Positions 1 to 10,400 are shown, counted from the first letter of the stretch. The stretch is 64,000 nt of DNA from Verrucomicrobiia bacterium (GCA_014239365.1 JAAZZB010000031.1:44587-108586), one strand, 5' to 3'. The notes: generated from the letters alone by a model not told the origin. Translations and numbers: made by a program.

Positions 1-13
1 AGAAACGCGCATC

Positions 14-349
14 GTGATGAAGTTTCACCCACGCATCGCGCCGTACAAAGTGGGCGTGTTCCCGCTGCTCAAAAACAAACCCGAGCTCGTCGCTAAAGCC
101 CGCGAAGTCTGTAACCTGCTCCGCCCGCACATGGCAGTGTTCTACGACGAAGGCGGCGCCATCGGCCGCCGCTACCGCCGCCAAGACGAAGCCGGAACCC
201 CCTACGGCGTCACCATTGATTTCGACACCCTCGGCGAACAAGGCGACGAGTTGAAAGACACCATCACTCTCCGCGACCGCGACACCATGGAGCAAACGCG
301 GATGCCGATTGGAGAACTGCTCGGGTTTTTGCTGGAGAAGATTCGGTAG
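14..349 (+). CDS. glyQS: Glycyl-tRNA synthetase, C-terminal anticodon-binding part (5' end outside window)
   Basis: [21 protein letters not shown]... and [37 protein letters not shown] are typical of the class II GlyRS C-terminus; gene is truncated by the window edge. Confidence 0.88.
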   Translation: MMKFHPRIAPYKVGVFPLLKNKPELVAKAREVCNLLRPHMAVFYDEGGAIGRRYRRQDEAGTPYGVTIDFDTLGEQGDELKDTITLRDRDTMEQTRMPIGELLGFLLEKIR

Positions 350-356
350 TTTTTTA

Positions 357-386
357 TTTACCACAGAGGCATGCCTCTGTGGTAAA
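357..386. repeat. 30-bp perfect palindrome TTTACCACAGAGGCATGCCTCTGTGGTAAA; possible terminator or palindromic repeat
   Basis: The two 15-bp halves are exact reverse complements; lies between glyQS and larB. Confidence 0.8.
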
Positions 387-425
387 AAATTGTCTCCCGC
401 CCCCACCCGTGGCACACTCCCGCCC

Positions 426-1181
426 ATGACCCCCACCGAAGCCGCCAAGTTGCTCGACCAATTTCGCGCCGGCAAAATCAGCCGCGCGAAAGCCCTCGCC
501 GCATTGGGCGCGGAGCCCGTCACTGACCTCGGCTTCGCGCAGGTGGATCAACACCGCGCACTGCGCCAAGGCTTCCCCGAAGTCATTTACGGCAGCGGCA
601 AAACACCCGCGCAAACCGTCAAGATCGCCGCTGAGATTCTCAAGCAAAACGACCGCGTCCTCATCACCCGCATCACCGACGCCCACGCCAAAGCGATGGC
701 GAAAAAATTCCCAAAAGCCAAACACCACAAAACCGCCCGCTGCATCGTCATCGAAAAAAAGAAATTCAAAAAACTCAAAGGCACCATCGCCATCCTCTCC
801 GCCGGCACCAGCGATTTGCCCGTGGCCGAGGAAGCCGCCGTCACCGCCGAGGCGATGGGCAACCGCGTCTTGCGCATCCACGACGTGGGCGTGGCCGGAC
901 TGCACCGCCTCCTCGCCCGCGCCAAAGATTTCCGCGCGGCGAATGTATTGATCGTCGTCGCCGGAATGGAAGGCGCGCTACCCAGCGTCGTCGCCGGCCT
1001 CGTTGACAAACCCGTCATCGCCGTCCCCACCAGCATCGGCTACGGCGCCAGCTTCGAAGGCGTCGCCGCCCTGCTCGGAATGTTAAATTCATGCGGCAGC
1101 GGCGTCACCGTCGTCAACATCGACAACGGCTTCGGCGCCGCCTACGCCGCCAGCCAAATCAATGCACTCTGCGATAATTAA
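426..1181 (+). CDS. larB: Nickel pincer cofactor biosynthesis protein LarB (AIR carboxylase-like)
   Basis: DLGFAQVDQHRALRQGFPEVIYGSGKTPAQ..., LSAGTSDLPVAEEAAVTAE, VVAGMEGALPSVVAGLVDKPVIAVPTSIGYGASFEGVAALLGMLNSC. Start placed at internal ATG 426. Confidence 0.92.
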   Translation: MTPTEAAKLLDQFRAGKISRAKALAALGAEPVTDLGFAQVDQHRALRQGFPEVIYGSGKTPAQTVKIAAEILKQNDRVLITRITDAHAKAMAKKFPKAKHHKTARCIVIEKKKFKKLKGTIAILSAGTSDLPVAEEAAVTAEAMGNRVLRIHDVGVAGLHRLLARAKDFRAANVLIVVAGMEGALPSVVAGLVDKPVIAVPTSIGYGASFEGVAALLGMLNSCGSGVTVVNIDNGFGAAYAASQINALCDN

Positions 1182-2126
1182 ATGAAAATTTTCATATCAG
1201 CACTAATCCTCTTTGCGAGCTTTACAACGCTTCACGCCCAAGAAGCGCCGCACAAAAAATTGCAGGCGGCTTCGGTGGAGATTTTATTGAACGGGCGCTT
1301 GGTGGGCTCCGGTTGTGTGGCGAGTGCTTCGGGGCAGGTGCTGACGGCTAATCACGTGGCACCTAATGACAACCCCAAATTGGAAATTTTGTCGCCCTCT
1401 TTGGGGCGGCATCCGGTCACGGTGTTGGCGCGCGATCGCGGGCACGATTTGATGCTGCTCGCGCTGCCCAAACGCAAGGAAGCTTATCCGCACCTAGCCG
1501 TCGCAGCAGCCGCACCTCGCGTGGGTGCGCGTGTTTGGCTGCACGGCGCGCCGGTGTTTCGGCATCACATCACTTTGCCCGGAACGATTGCGCGCGCGGA
1601 TACCGCGTTTGAATTTTATGATGGCGCGTTTCGTGAAGTCCAGTATATCGCCGGCCTCGCGCCAAGTGGCACTTCCGGCGGCCCGTGGGTTAATACACGC
1701 GGCGAACTCATTGGCGTGCAAAGCGCTGTGATGTCTATCAAGGGCGCGCCGCAGGGAATCGCCTACGCCGCGCCGTGGGCGGCCGTGCGCGCGTTGATCA
1801 AAAATCCGCGCACCCTCGAAAGCACCACAATGCATTCCGCCGTGGAAGAAATCTGGGGCCAATCCCCCGCGACCATCGCCAAATTCCCCAAAGGCACCCG
1901 CGGCCTTGTGGCGCGCCACGTGAAACCCAAAGGTGCCGCCGCCACCGCCGGTCTTGCGGAATGGGACATCATCACCGCCATCGACGGCAAACCCGTGCAA
2001 CGCACTGACAACTTAATGCGCCGCATCCGCGCCAAAAAACCCGGCCAAGTCATCGAGCTAAACGTCACCGATCGCACCGGCAAAAACCCGCGCGCACTCA
2101 AAGTGAAACTCGCGCCCGTGCGTTGA
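1182..2126 (+). CDS. Exported trypsin-like serine protease with C-terminal PDZ domain
   Basis: Signal peptide, GTSGGPWVN catalytic Ser motif, PDZ-like GAAATAGLAEWDIITAIDGKPV. Confidence 0.82.
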   Translation: MKIFISALILFASFTTLHAQEAPHKKLQAASVEILLNGRLVGSGCVASASGQVLTANHVAPNDNPKLEILSPSLGRHPVTVLARDRGHDLMLLALPKRKEAYPHLAVAAAAPRVGARVWLHGAPVFRHHITLPGTIARADTAFEFYDGAFREVQYIAGLAPSGTSGGPWVNTRGELIGVQSAVMSIKGAPQGIAYAAPWAAVRALIKNPRTLESTTMHSAVEEIWGQSPATIAKFPKGTRGLVARHVKPKGAAATAGLAEWDIITAIDGKPVQRTDNLMRRIRAKKPGQVIELNVTDRTGKNPRALKVKLAPVR

Positions 2127-2143
2127 CGAAAATGGTTTGGCAA

Positions 2144-2252
2144 GGTAGGGCGGTTTCTCCGAAACCGCCTTGGTTGATGTAGCCCGGGCCGGTGGCCCGG
2201 GCCCGGACCACCGGTCCGGGCTACAAAGCGCGCTCGGAGAGCGCGCCCTACC
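2144..2252. repeat. REPIN-like element GGTAGGGC...GCCCTACC interrupted by a second REPIN-like element (2179-2224)
   Basis: Outer arms match the uninterrupted copy at 38956-39009; inner 46 bp begins GTAGCCC and ends GGGCTAC. Confidence 0.8.
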
Positions 2253-2339
2253 TTCCCCAGCGCTTGACCCCTCGACAGTTTTCCCCAACCCTCTCCCCAT
2301 CCTGCACATCGTGACTATCCCTGTTAAAAAACTGGTTCA

Positions 2340-3599
2340 ATGAAAACTCTCTACCTCGATATCTTCAGCGGCATCAGCGGCGATATGTTTCTCGGTGCGA
2401 TGATCGACCTCGGCGTGGATTTCGATGCGCTGGAAACAAAGCTAAAAAAACTCAACCTCGAAGGCTACACCCTCAGCGCCAATCGTCGCCAAAAGTGCGC
2501 CATCGATGGCGTAAAATTTGATGTGCATTTGGCGTGCGGCGATGGCGACCACAGCCACAGTCATTCACACGAACACAGCCACAGCAGCGATGACGACCAC
2601 GGGCACAGCCGCAACTTCGCGCAAATTTCGGAGATGATTCACGCCAGCGCGCTTAGCGATTGGGTGAAGCAAAAATCCGTGGCCGTCTTCCAGCGCGTTG
2701 CCAATGCCGAAGGAAAAATTCACGGGATGCCGCCTTTCGAAGTGCACTTTCACGAAGTCGGCGCGGTCGATTCCATCATCGACATCGTCGGCGGCTGTAT
2801 CGCCATCGAGCTGCTCGGCAAACCCCGCGTCCGCAGCGGCCCCGTCATCGAGGGCACCGGTTTCATTATGTGCGCCCACGGCCGTTTCCCCATCCCCGCG
2901 CCGGCCACGCTAAACATCCTTGCCGAGCGCGGCGTGGCCATCACCCAATGCGATGAACCGAACGAGTTGATCACCCCCACCGGCGCCGCGCTCATCGCTG
3001 AGTTCGCCGAAGACTTCGGCCCCATCCAAAAACTCACGCCCGAAAAAATCGGCTTCGGCCTCGGCACCCGCGATTGCGAGACGCGCCCCAACGTCCTCCG
3101 CGCCGTCCTCGGCCAATCCCTCAACCCTCAACCCTCAACCCTCAACCCAAAAAACGACTGGCAATCGGACACGATTGCCATTTTAGAAACCAACCTCGAC
3201 GACATTAGTTCCGAAGTGCTCGGCGATTTCGTCGAGCGCGCGCTCAAGGCCGGCGCATTGGACGTGGTGCATACACCCATCCAAATGAAAAAGAACCGCC
3301 CCGGCGTGCAGCTCAGTGTCCTGTGCGCCGAGGCCGATGCGGATACATTTTGCGAAATGATCCTGCGCGAAACCACCGCCTTCGGTGTCCGCCGCACATT
3401 AACCGAGCGCCGCAAACTCCAGCGCGAAACCATAACCGTCAAAACCCCCCACGGCGAAGTCACCGTCAAGCTCGGCAAACTCAACGGCGAAACCGTCCAA
3501 GCCGCCCCCGAATACGAAAGCTGCCGCGCCATTGCCGCGTTGGCCGATGTACCGCTCAAAGTGGTTTATGATGCGGCGTTGACCGCTACTCGGAGCTAG
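2340..3599 (+). CDS. larC: Nickel insertion protein LarC (LarC1-LarC2 in one frame)
   Basis: DIFSGISGDMFLGAMIDLG, His-rich HSHSHSHEHSHSSDDDHGHS, ETNLDDISSEVLG...TPIQMKKNRPGVQLSVLC. Confidence 0.93.
   Translation: MKTLYLDIFSGISGDMFLGAMIDLGVDFDALETKLKKLNLEGYTLSANRRQKCAIDGVKFDVHLACGDGDHSHSHSHEHSHSSDDDHGHSRNFAQISEMIHASALSDWVKQKSVAVFQRVANAEGKIHGMPPFEVHFHEVGAVDSIIDIVGGCIAIELLGKPRVRSGPVIEGTGFIMCAHGRFPIPAPATLNILAERGVAITQCDEPNELITPTGAALIAEFAEDFGPIQKLTPEKIGFGLGTRDCETRPNVLRAVLGQSLNPQPSTLNPKNDWQSDTIAILETNLDDISSEVLGDFVERALKAGALDVVHTPIQMKKNRPGVQLSVLCAEADADTFCEMILRETTAFGVRRTLTERRKLQRETITVKTPHGEVTVKLGKLNGETVQAAPEYESCRAIAALADVPLKVVYDAALTATRS
3118..3148 (+). repeat. (CCCTCAA)x4 + CCC heptamer tandem repeat inside larC
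   Basis: CCCTCAACCCTCAACCCTCAACCCTCAACCC read directly; encodes SLNPQPSTLNP at the LarC1/LarC2 hinge. Confidence 0.95.
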
Positions 3600-3635
3600 A
3601 GACTGCTTGCCATTCAAATTTGCTGCGCCAAACTG

Positions 3636-5927
3636 TTGGCCGTGAGACGAACAGGAATCACTTTTTTTATGTTACTGTCGTTAATTGCGACAGCGGCACC
3701 TGATTTCAGCCGGGAGGTGCTGCCGATTCTTTCGAACCACTGCTTCACCTGTCATGGGCCAGATGCCAAGGCGCGCAAGGTGAAGCTGCGGCTGGACCAA
3801 GAGAAGGGAGCGAAGGCGGAGGTGATTGTGCCGGGCAAAAGCGGGGAGAGCGAACTCATCGCGCGGATTTTTTCCAGCGACCCCGACGAGCAAATGCCGC
3901 CGCCGGATTCGAAGCTCAAGCTTACCGCCGCGCAAAAGGCCACGCTCAAGGAATGGGTGGATGCCGGCGCGAAGTGGGGCACGCATTGGGCGTACGAGCC
4001 GCCCCGTCGATCGGCCTTGCCGAAGGTTAACAATGCCAAGTGGTCGCGCAATGAAATTGACCATTTCATCCTCGCGCGATTGGAACGCGAAAGGCTGAAG
4101 CCTTCGGCCGAGGCGGATAGAATTACTTGGCTTCGGCGCGTCTCCCTCGACCTCACCGGCCTCCCGCCTACGCTGAAAGAGGTCGATGCTTTCCTAAAAT
4201 CGTCAATCGAAAATCCAAAATCGTCATTCAACAAAGTGGTCAACCGCCTGTTGGCTTCGCCGCGTTACGGCGAGCGCATGGCGTGGGATTGGCTCGAGGC
4301 CGCGCGCTACGCCGATAGCAACGGCTACCAAGGCGACAACGATCGCACGATGTGGCCGTGGCGCGATTGGGTGGTGCGTACGCTCAACGCCAATGTGCCG
4401 TACGATAAATTCACCATCGAGCAACTCGCGGGCGATTTGTTGCCCAAGGCCACACACGAGCAGCGGCTGGCGACGGCGTTCAATCGCAACCACATGATTA
4501 ACGGCGAGGGTGGCCGCATCGCGGAGGAGAATCGCGTGGAATATATTTTCGACCAAATGGAAACGATGAGCACCCTTTGGCTGGGCGCCACGATGACCTG
4601 CAGCCGCTGCCACGACCACAAATTCGACGCCATCACGCAGCGCGATTACTACAGCCTGTTTGCGTTTTTCAATAACACGCCCGTGAATGGCGGCGGCGGC
4701 AGCGGCCAAACCGCACCCGTGCTCGCCGTGGGATCGCCCGCGCAACAAAAGGAAATTTTGGAACTGGAGAAAAAAATTCAGTCTCTGAAAGAAAAATCAA
4801 AAATCGACGCTGCAAAAAAACAGATCGTCAACCTTCGTAAGAAATTTCCCAAAGTGATGGTGATGCAGGAGCAGGCCAAAGCGCGCACCACCAAAGTGCT
4901 GGTGCGTGGCGTGTATAATAATCCGAGCAATGTGGCCGTGACTTCCGCATGGCCGGCGGTGTTTGGCATGAAAGCGCAACAGCGCGACCCTACCCGACTT
5001 CATCTCGCGCAGTGGCTTGTGAACGATAAGCACCCGATCACCGCGCGCGTCACCGTGAATCGCATTTGGCAGCAGTTCTTCGGAACTGGCCTCGTGAAGA
5101 CGCCGGAAGATTTCGGCGTGCAAGGCGAGCGACCGAGCCATCCGCAGTTGCTCGATTGGCTGGCGTTGGAATTCATCGAGAGTGGTTGGGACGTGAAGGC
5201 ACTGCACAAACGCATCGTGCTCAGCGCGACTTATCGGCAAACCTCGCGCGTGACGCCGGCTTTGCGTGAACGCGACCCCGCCAACCGCCTCCTCGCGCGA
5301 ATGACGCGGCAACGCTTGCCCTCGTGGATGATCCGCGATCAAGCATTATTCGTCAGCGGTTTGCTCGTCGAGAAACGCGGCGGCCCGCCGGTGAAGACTT
5401 ACCAACCCGCCGGCGTGTGGGCCGAGGCCACGTTTGGCAAAAAGAAATACACGCGCGGCAAAGGCGAGGATTTATATCGTCGCAGCCTTTACACTTTTTG
5501 GCGGCGCATCATTGGCCCCACCATGTTCTTCGATGAATCCAAACGCCAAACCTGTCACGTGCGCCGATCCCGCACCAACACCCCGCTGCACGCGCTCATT
5601 GTTTTGAACGACACCAGTTACATCGAAGCCGCCCGTGCCATGGCCCAACGTGTATTAAAAGAAGGCGGCCCGGATGACAAAACCCGCACCGCCCACGCCT
5701 TCCGCCTCGCCACCGCCCGCGCCCCCAAACCCAACGAACGCGCCGTGCTCCTCCAAAGCCTCCAAAAACTTCGCGTTACCTACGCCCAAAACCCAGCCGC
5801 TACGAAGGCCCTTTTGACCATCGGCGAATCCAAACGCGACGAAAAACTGAACCCCACCGACCACGCGGCATTCACGGTGCTGTGCAACATGATTTTAAAT
5901 CTGGACGAGGTCATTACGCGGGAATAA
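3636..5927 (+). CDS. PSD1 and planctomycete cytochrome c domain-containing protein (PSCyt1/DUF1549/DUF1553)
   Basis: FSREVLPILSNHCFTCHGPDAKARKVKLRLD (CxxCH), DUF1549 RYGERMAWDWLEAARYADSNGYQGD, DUF1553 LAQWLVNDKHPITARVTVNRIWQQFFGTGLV. TTG start or ATG 3669. Confidence 0.92.
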   Translation: MAVRRTGITFFMLLSLIATAAPDFSREVLPILSNHCFTCHGPDAKARKVKLRLDQEKGAKAEVIVPGKSGESELIARIFSSDPDEQMPPPDSKLKLTAAQKATLKEWVDAGAKWGTHWAYEPPRRSALPKVNNAKWSRNEIDHFILARLERERLKPSAEADRITWLRRVSLDLTGLPPTLKEVDAFLKSSIENPKSSFNKVVNRLLASPRYGERMAWDWLEAARYADSNGYQGDNDRTMWPWRDWVVRTLNANVPYDKFTIEQLAGDLLPKATHEQRLATAFNRNHMINGEGGRIAEENRVEYIFDQMETMSTLWLGATMTCSRCHDHKFDAITQRDYYSLFAFFNNTPVNGGGGSGQTAPVLAVGSPAQQKEILELEKKIQSLKEKSKIDAAKKQIVNLRKKFPKVMVMQEQAKARTTKVLVRGVYNNPSNVAVTSAWPAVFGMKAQQRDPTRLHLAQWLVNDKHPITARVTVNRIWQQFFGTGLVKTPEDFGVQGERPSHPQLLDWLALEFIESGWDVKALHKRIVLSATYRQTSRVTPALRERDPANRLLARMTRQRLPSWMIRDQALFVSGLLVEKRGGPPVKTYQPAGVWAEATFGKKKYTRGKGEDLYRRSLYTFWRRIIGPTMFFDESKRQTCHVRRSRTNTPLHALIVLNDTSYIEAARAMAQRVLKEGGPDDKTRTAHAFRLATARAPKPNERAVLLQSLQKLRVTYAQNPAATKALLTIGESKRDEKLNPTDHAAFTVLCNMILNLDEVITRE

Positions 5928-7369
5928 TGAACCCAATTACTGAAAATCAACTGATGACCAACCGACGGCAGTTTTTTGGGCGATCGGCGGTGGGGATTGG
6001 GGCGGCGGCTTTGGGGGGATTGCTGGCGCGGGAGGGCGCGGCTGCGGATGGGTTGCCGGGGTTGCCGCATTTTGCGCCGAAGGCGAAGCGGGTGGTTTAT
6101 TTGTTCATGAACGGCGCTCCGACGCATACGGATTTGTTTGATTACAAGCCGTTGCAAAAACAGATGCACGGGCAACCGGTGCCGCAGTCGTTTGTGGAAG
6201 GCAAACGGTTTAGCACGATGACGGGCAACCCGAAGGGCAAGGTGATGCTCGCGCCGATTGAGCCGTTCAAGCAACACGGACGGAGCGGCGCGTGGGCGAG
6301 CAACTTTATGCCGCACATCGGCGCGGCGGCGGACGATATTTGCTTCATCAAGAGCATGCACACCACGCAGGTGAACCACGCACCGGCGGTGTCGTTTTTC
6401 CTTTCCGGCGGCGAGATGCCCGGCCGGCCGACGATGGGCGCGTGGCTCAGCTACGGCCTCGGCAGCGACACGGAAAATTTGCCGGCGTTTGTGGCGATGA
6501 CGAGTGTGAGCAAAGGCACAACGTGCGGGCAGATTTTTTATGACTACTATTGGGGCAGCGGATTTTTGCCGACTCGCTTTCAGGGCGTGAAATTTCGTGG
6601 CGGCGGCGCGCCGGTTTTGTATTTGAAAAATCCCGCCGGTCTCGCGAGTAGCACGCGGCGCGGGATGCTTGATGACCTCGCGCAGCTAAACCAAATGCGA
6701 CACGCGGAATTTGGCGACCCGGAAATCCTCACGCGCATCGCGCAGTACGAGATGGCGTATCGCATGCAAACAAGCGTGCCGGAGTTGACTGATGTTTCCA
6801 GTGAACCCAAAAGCGTGCTGGACCTCTACGGACCGCAAGTGAAAGAGCGCGGCACCTTCGCGTACAATTGCCTCATGGCGCGGCGGTTGCTCGAGCGCGG
6901 CACGCGGTTTGTGCAGGTGATGCACGCGGGCTGGGACCAACACCGTAGCGTGACCACTGAGCTCTACACTCAATGCAAAGACACCGATCAGCCTAGCGCC
7001 GGCTTGCTGCGTGATCTCAAGCAACGCGGCTTGCTCGAGGACACGCTTATAATCTGGGGCGGCGAATTCGGCCGCACCCCATTCCTGCAGGGCGATCTCA
7101 AAAACCGCAAGCAATGGGGCCGCGATCATCACCCCTATGCGTTCACCACATGGATGGCCGGCGGCGGCGTGAAGCCCGGCATTACCTACGGTGCCAGCGA
7201 CGCCCTCGGCATGAACGCCGTTGAGAACCCCGTCCATGTTCATGATTTTCAAGCCACGCTGCTGCACTTGCTCGGCATCGACCACGAACGCTTCACCTAC
7301 AAATTCCAAGGCCGCCGTTTTCGGTTAACCGATGTGCACGGGAAATTGGTGAAGGGAATTCTGGCTTAA
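5927..7369 (+). CDS. DUF1501 domain-containing protein (Tat signal)
   Basis: TNRRQFFGRSAVGIGAAALGG Tat leader; FAPKAKRVVYLFMNGAPTHTDLFDYKP; WGGEFGRTPF. ATG overlaps upstream stop (TAATG). Confidence 0.92.
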   Translation: MNPITENQLMTNRRQFFGRSAVGIGAAALGGLLAREGAAADGLPGLPHFAPKAKRVVYLFMNGAPTHTDLFDYKPLQKQMHGQPVPQSFVEGKRFSTMTGNPKGKVMLAPIEPFKQHGRSGAWASNFMPHIGAAADDICFIKSMHTTQVNHAPAVSFFLSGGEMPGRPTMGAWLSYGLGSDTENLPAFVAMTSVSKGTTCGQIFYDYYWGSGFLPTRFQGVKFRGGGAPVLYLKNPAGLASSTRRGMLDDLAQLNQMRHAEFGDPEILTRIAQYEMAYRMQTSVPELTDVSSEPKSVLDLYGPQVKERGTFAYNCLMARRLLERGTRFVQVMHAGWDQHRSVTTELYTQCKDTDQPSAGLLRDLKQRGLLEDTLIIWGGEFGRTPFLQGDLKNRKQWGRDHHPYAFTTWMAGGGVKPGITYGASDALGMNAVENPVHVHDFQATLLHLLGIDHERFTYKFQGRRFRLTDVHGKLVKGILA

Positions 7370-7476
7370 AACTCCGCTTCTTCGCGTGAGAATATTTCCC
7401 AACGGTGAATCATTCTTGTGCTGACCGTGTCCAATCTTTACAGCGACTGTTTTTGCGCACACACTGACCTTTTGCG

Positions 7477-10400
7477 GTGAAAAAGATTTCAATCATTTTG
7501 AGCACGTGTTTGCTCGTCACGGTTTCGTTAAGAGCCGCGCCGGCGAAGGTTTCGTTTAATCGCGATGTACGGGCGATTCTTTCGGAGAATTGTTATACGT
7601 GCCACGGACCGGATGCGAAGGCGCGGAAGGCGAAGCTGCGGCTGGATGTGCGCGCGGAGGCGTTGAAGGAACGCAAGGGCGGCGCGTTTGCGATTGTGCC
7701 GGGGGATGTGGCGGAGAGCGAATTGGTGTATCGGATTTTGGCTGACGACGCGGATGAAGTGATGCCGCCGCCGGAATCGAAAATGAAATTGTCGGCGGCG
7801 CAAAAGGCGACGCTCAAACAATGGGTGGCCGAAGGCGCAGATTACGAACCGCACTGGGCGTACGTGCGGCCCAAGCGCGCGGCGTTGCCGCCAGTGAAAA
7901 ATGCAAAGTGGAGCCGCAATGCGGTGGATCGGTTCATCCTCGCGGCGCTCGAGCAACGCGGCTGGAAGCCTTCGGTCGAGGCGGACAAATACACAATCAT
8001 CCGCCGAATTTCGCTGGATCTCACGGGGTTGCCGCCCACGCCGGCGGAGGTGAAGGTATTTATCGCTGACAAATCGCCCGACGCGTACGGCAAACTCGTC
8101 GACCGCCTTTTGGCCAAGCCAACTTACGGCGAGCATTGGGCGCGGCAGTGGCTTGACCTTGCGCGTTATGCCGACAGCGCGGGTTATGCCGATGATCCGC
8201 CGCGCACGATTTGGGCCTATCGCGATTGGGTCATCCGCGCCATCAATCGCAATCAACCGTTCGACCAATTCACGCGCGACCAACTCGCGGGCGATTTACT
8301 TCCCGCGCCCACGCCCGACCAACTCATCGCCACCGCGTTCCATCGCAACACGCAAACCAACAGCGAAGGCGGCACGGACGACGAGGAGTTTCGCAACGTC
8401 GCCGTGGTCGATCGCGTGAACACCACGATGGCCACGTGGATGGGCACCACCCTCGCCTGCGCCCAATGCCACGATCACAAGTACGATCCGCTGAGCCAAA
8501 AAGAATATTTCGAGATGTTCGCTATTTTCAATAACTCCCAGGACACCGACAAGCGCAACGAAGCGCCGTTCATTAGTGTCTTCAGTGACGAACAGAAAAA
8601 GAAGCGGGCCGAAACCGAGGCGCGCGTGGCTGTGCTGGAAAAGGAATTGAACCAGTTGAAGGGCACGGCGTTGGATGGTTTCGAGGCATGGGCCAAGGCG
8701 TTTGAGCAACATGTGCCGGTGAAGCGGTTGCGGATCAAGCGTGAGAAGAGTGTACTCTCCGTGCAGTTGCCGGGCCGGAAACAGAATGCCCTGCAGGTGG
8801 CCGGCGTGGATCCGGCGCGCGTAACGCTGAAGCTGCGGCCGCAAGGCAAGCAGGATTTGAAGGGCCGTTTCGTGCGAATCACCAACGTGGGCAAGGGTGT
8901 GTTTCTACATCTGGGCGAGGTGCAGGTGTTTAGCAACGGCGAAAACATCGCGCCCAAAGGCAAGGCGAAACAGAGCAGCACGGATTTCGGCGGGCCGGCC
9001 CACTACGGAAATGACGGCAACACCAGCGGCGAGTTTGCCAAGAAGACCGTCACCCACACCGGCCAGGAAAACAACCCGTGGTGGGAGGTGGATCTCGGCA
9101 AGGAACTGCCCATCGAGAAGCTCGCGCTCTGGAACCGGACGGGGGCCGGACTGGCCGAGCGGTTGAAGGTGCACCGCGTGGAGGTGTTGGACGCCAACCG
9201 CAAGGTGGTGTGGAAACAGGAATCCAATAAGGTCTTCAAAGTCAACGTGGACTACGCGCTCGACGGCGCACGGCTGTTGCCCTTCGTGCCGGTGCCCAAC
9301 ACCTTTGTGCCGGGCTTACTGCAGTTCCCGACGCCGTTTACAGCGAATGACGGCGATGTGGTGGAGGTGATTGTCAAGGACCTCAAGGCCACGGAAGACG
9401 TGATCATTTCCATCGTGGCCGGTGCCACGCCGAAGCTGGACGCGCCGTTGCCCAAGGACGTGCACGGCCTCCTCAGTACCCCGCCGGCCAAGCGCAATGA
9501 CGGGCAGGTGAAGCGGCTCAAGGATTATTACGCCGCCAACAACCCCAAGACACTCGCCAAGGCGAAAGAGCTGGACGCGGCCAAGAAACAACTCGCCAGC
9601 ATGAAAGGCACGACGAGTGTGCCGGTGATGCGCGAAATGGCGAAGGGGCGCGTGACGCATATTCAAGCGCGCGGAAATTATCAGGTGAAAGAAGGGCGCG
9701 TGACCGAGGGCGTGCCGGCGGTGTTTGCGGTGCCACCGGTTGACAAAAAAATCAACCGCCTCACGCTGTCGAAATGGCTGATGGACGAGCGGAATCCGCT
9801 GACCGCCCGTGTGATTGCCAATCGTTATTGGGAATCGATTTTCGGCTCCGGCATCGTGCGCACGAGCGAGGAATTCGGCTCGCAAGGCGAACTGCCCACG
9901 CATCCGGAATTGCTCGATTGGCTGGCCACGGAATTAGTGCGGCTCAGATGGGACACCAAAGCGTTTGTAAAACTACTTGTCACCAGCGCCGCGTATCGGC
10001 AATCCGCCCGCACCACGCCCGCGCATATTGAAAACGATCCCGCCAATCGTTTTTACGCGCGCGGCCCGCGGCTGCGGTTATCCGCCGAAATGATTCGCGA
10101 CCAAGCGCTTGCGGTGAGCGGATTGCTCAGTGCCAAAATGTACGGCGCGCCGGTGAAGCCGTACCAACCCAACCTCGGCGTCAAAGCCGCCTTCGGCAGC
10201 GGCATCGACTGGAAGACCAGCGCGGGCGAGGACAAATATCGGCGCGGTTTGTACACGAACTGGCGTCGCACCAATCCGTATCCCTCAATGGCCGCCTTCG
10301 ATGCGCCGAACCGCAACGTCTGCACCGTGCGCCGCGTGCCAACCAACACGCCGCTGCAAGCGCTCGTGACGATGAACGATCCCGTGTACGTCGAAGCCGC

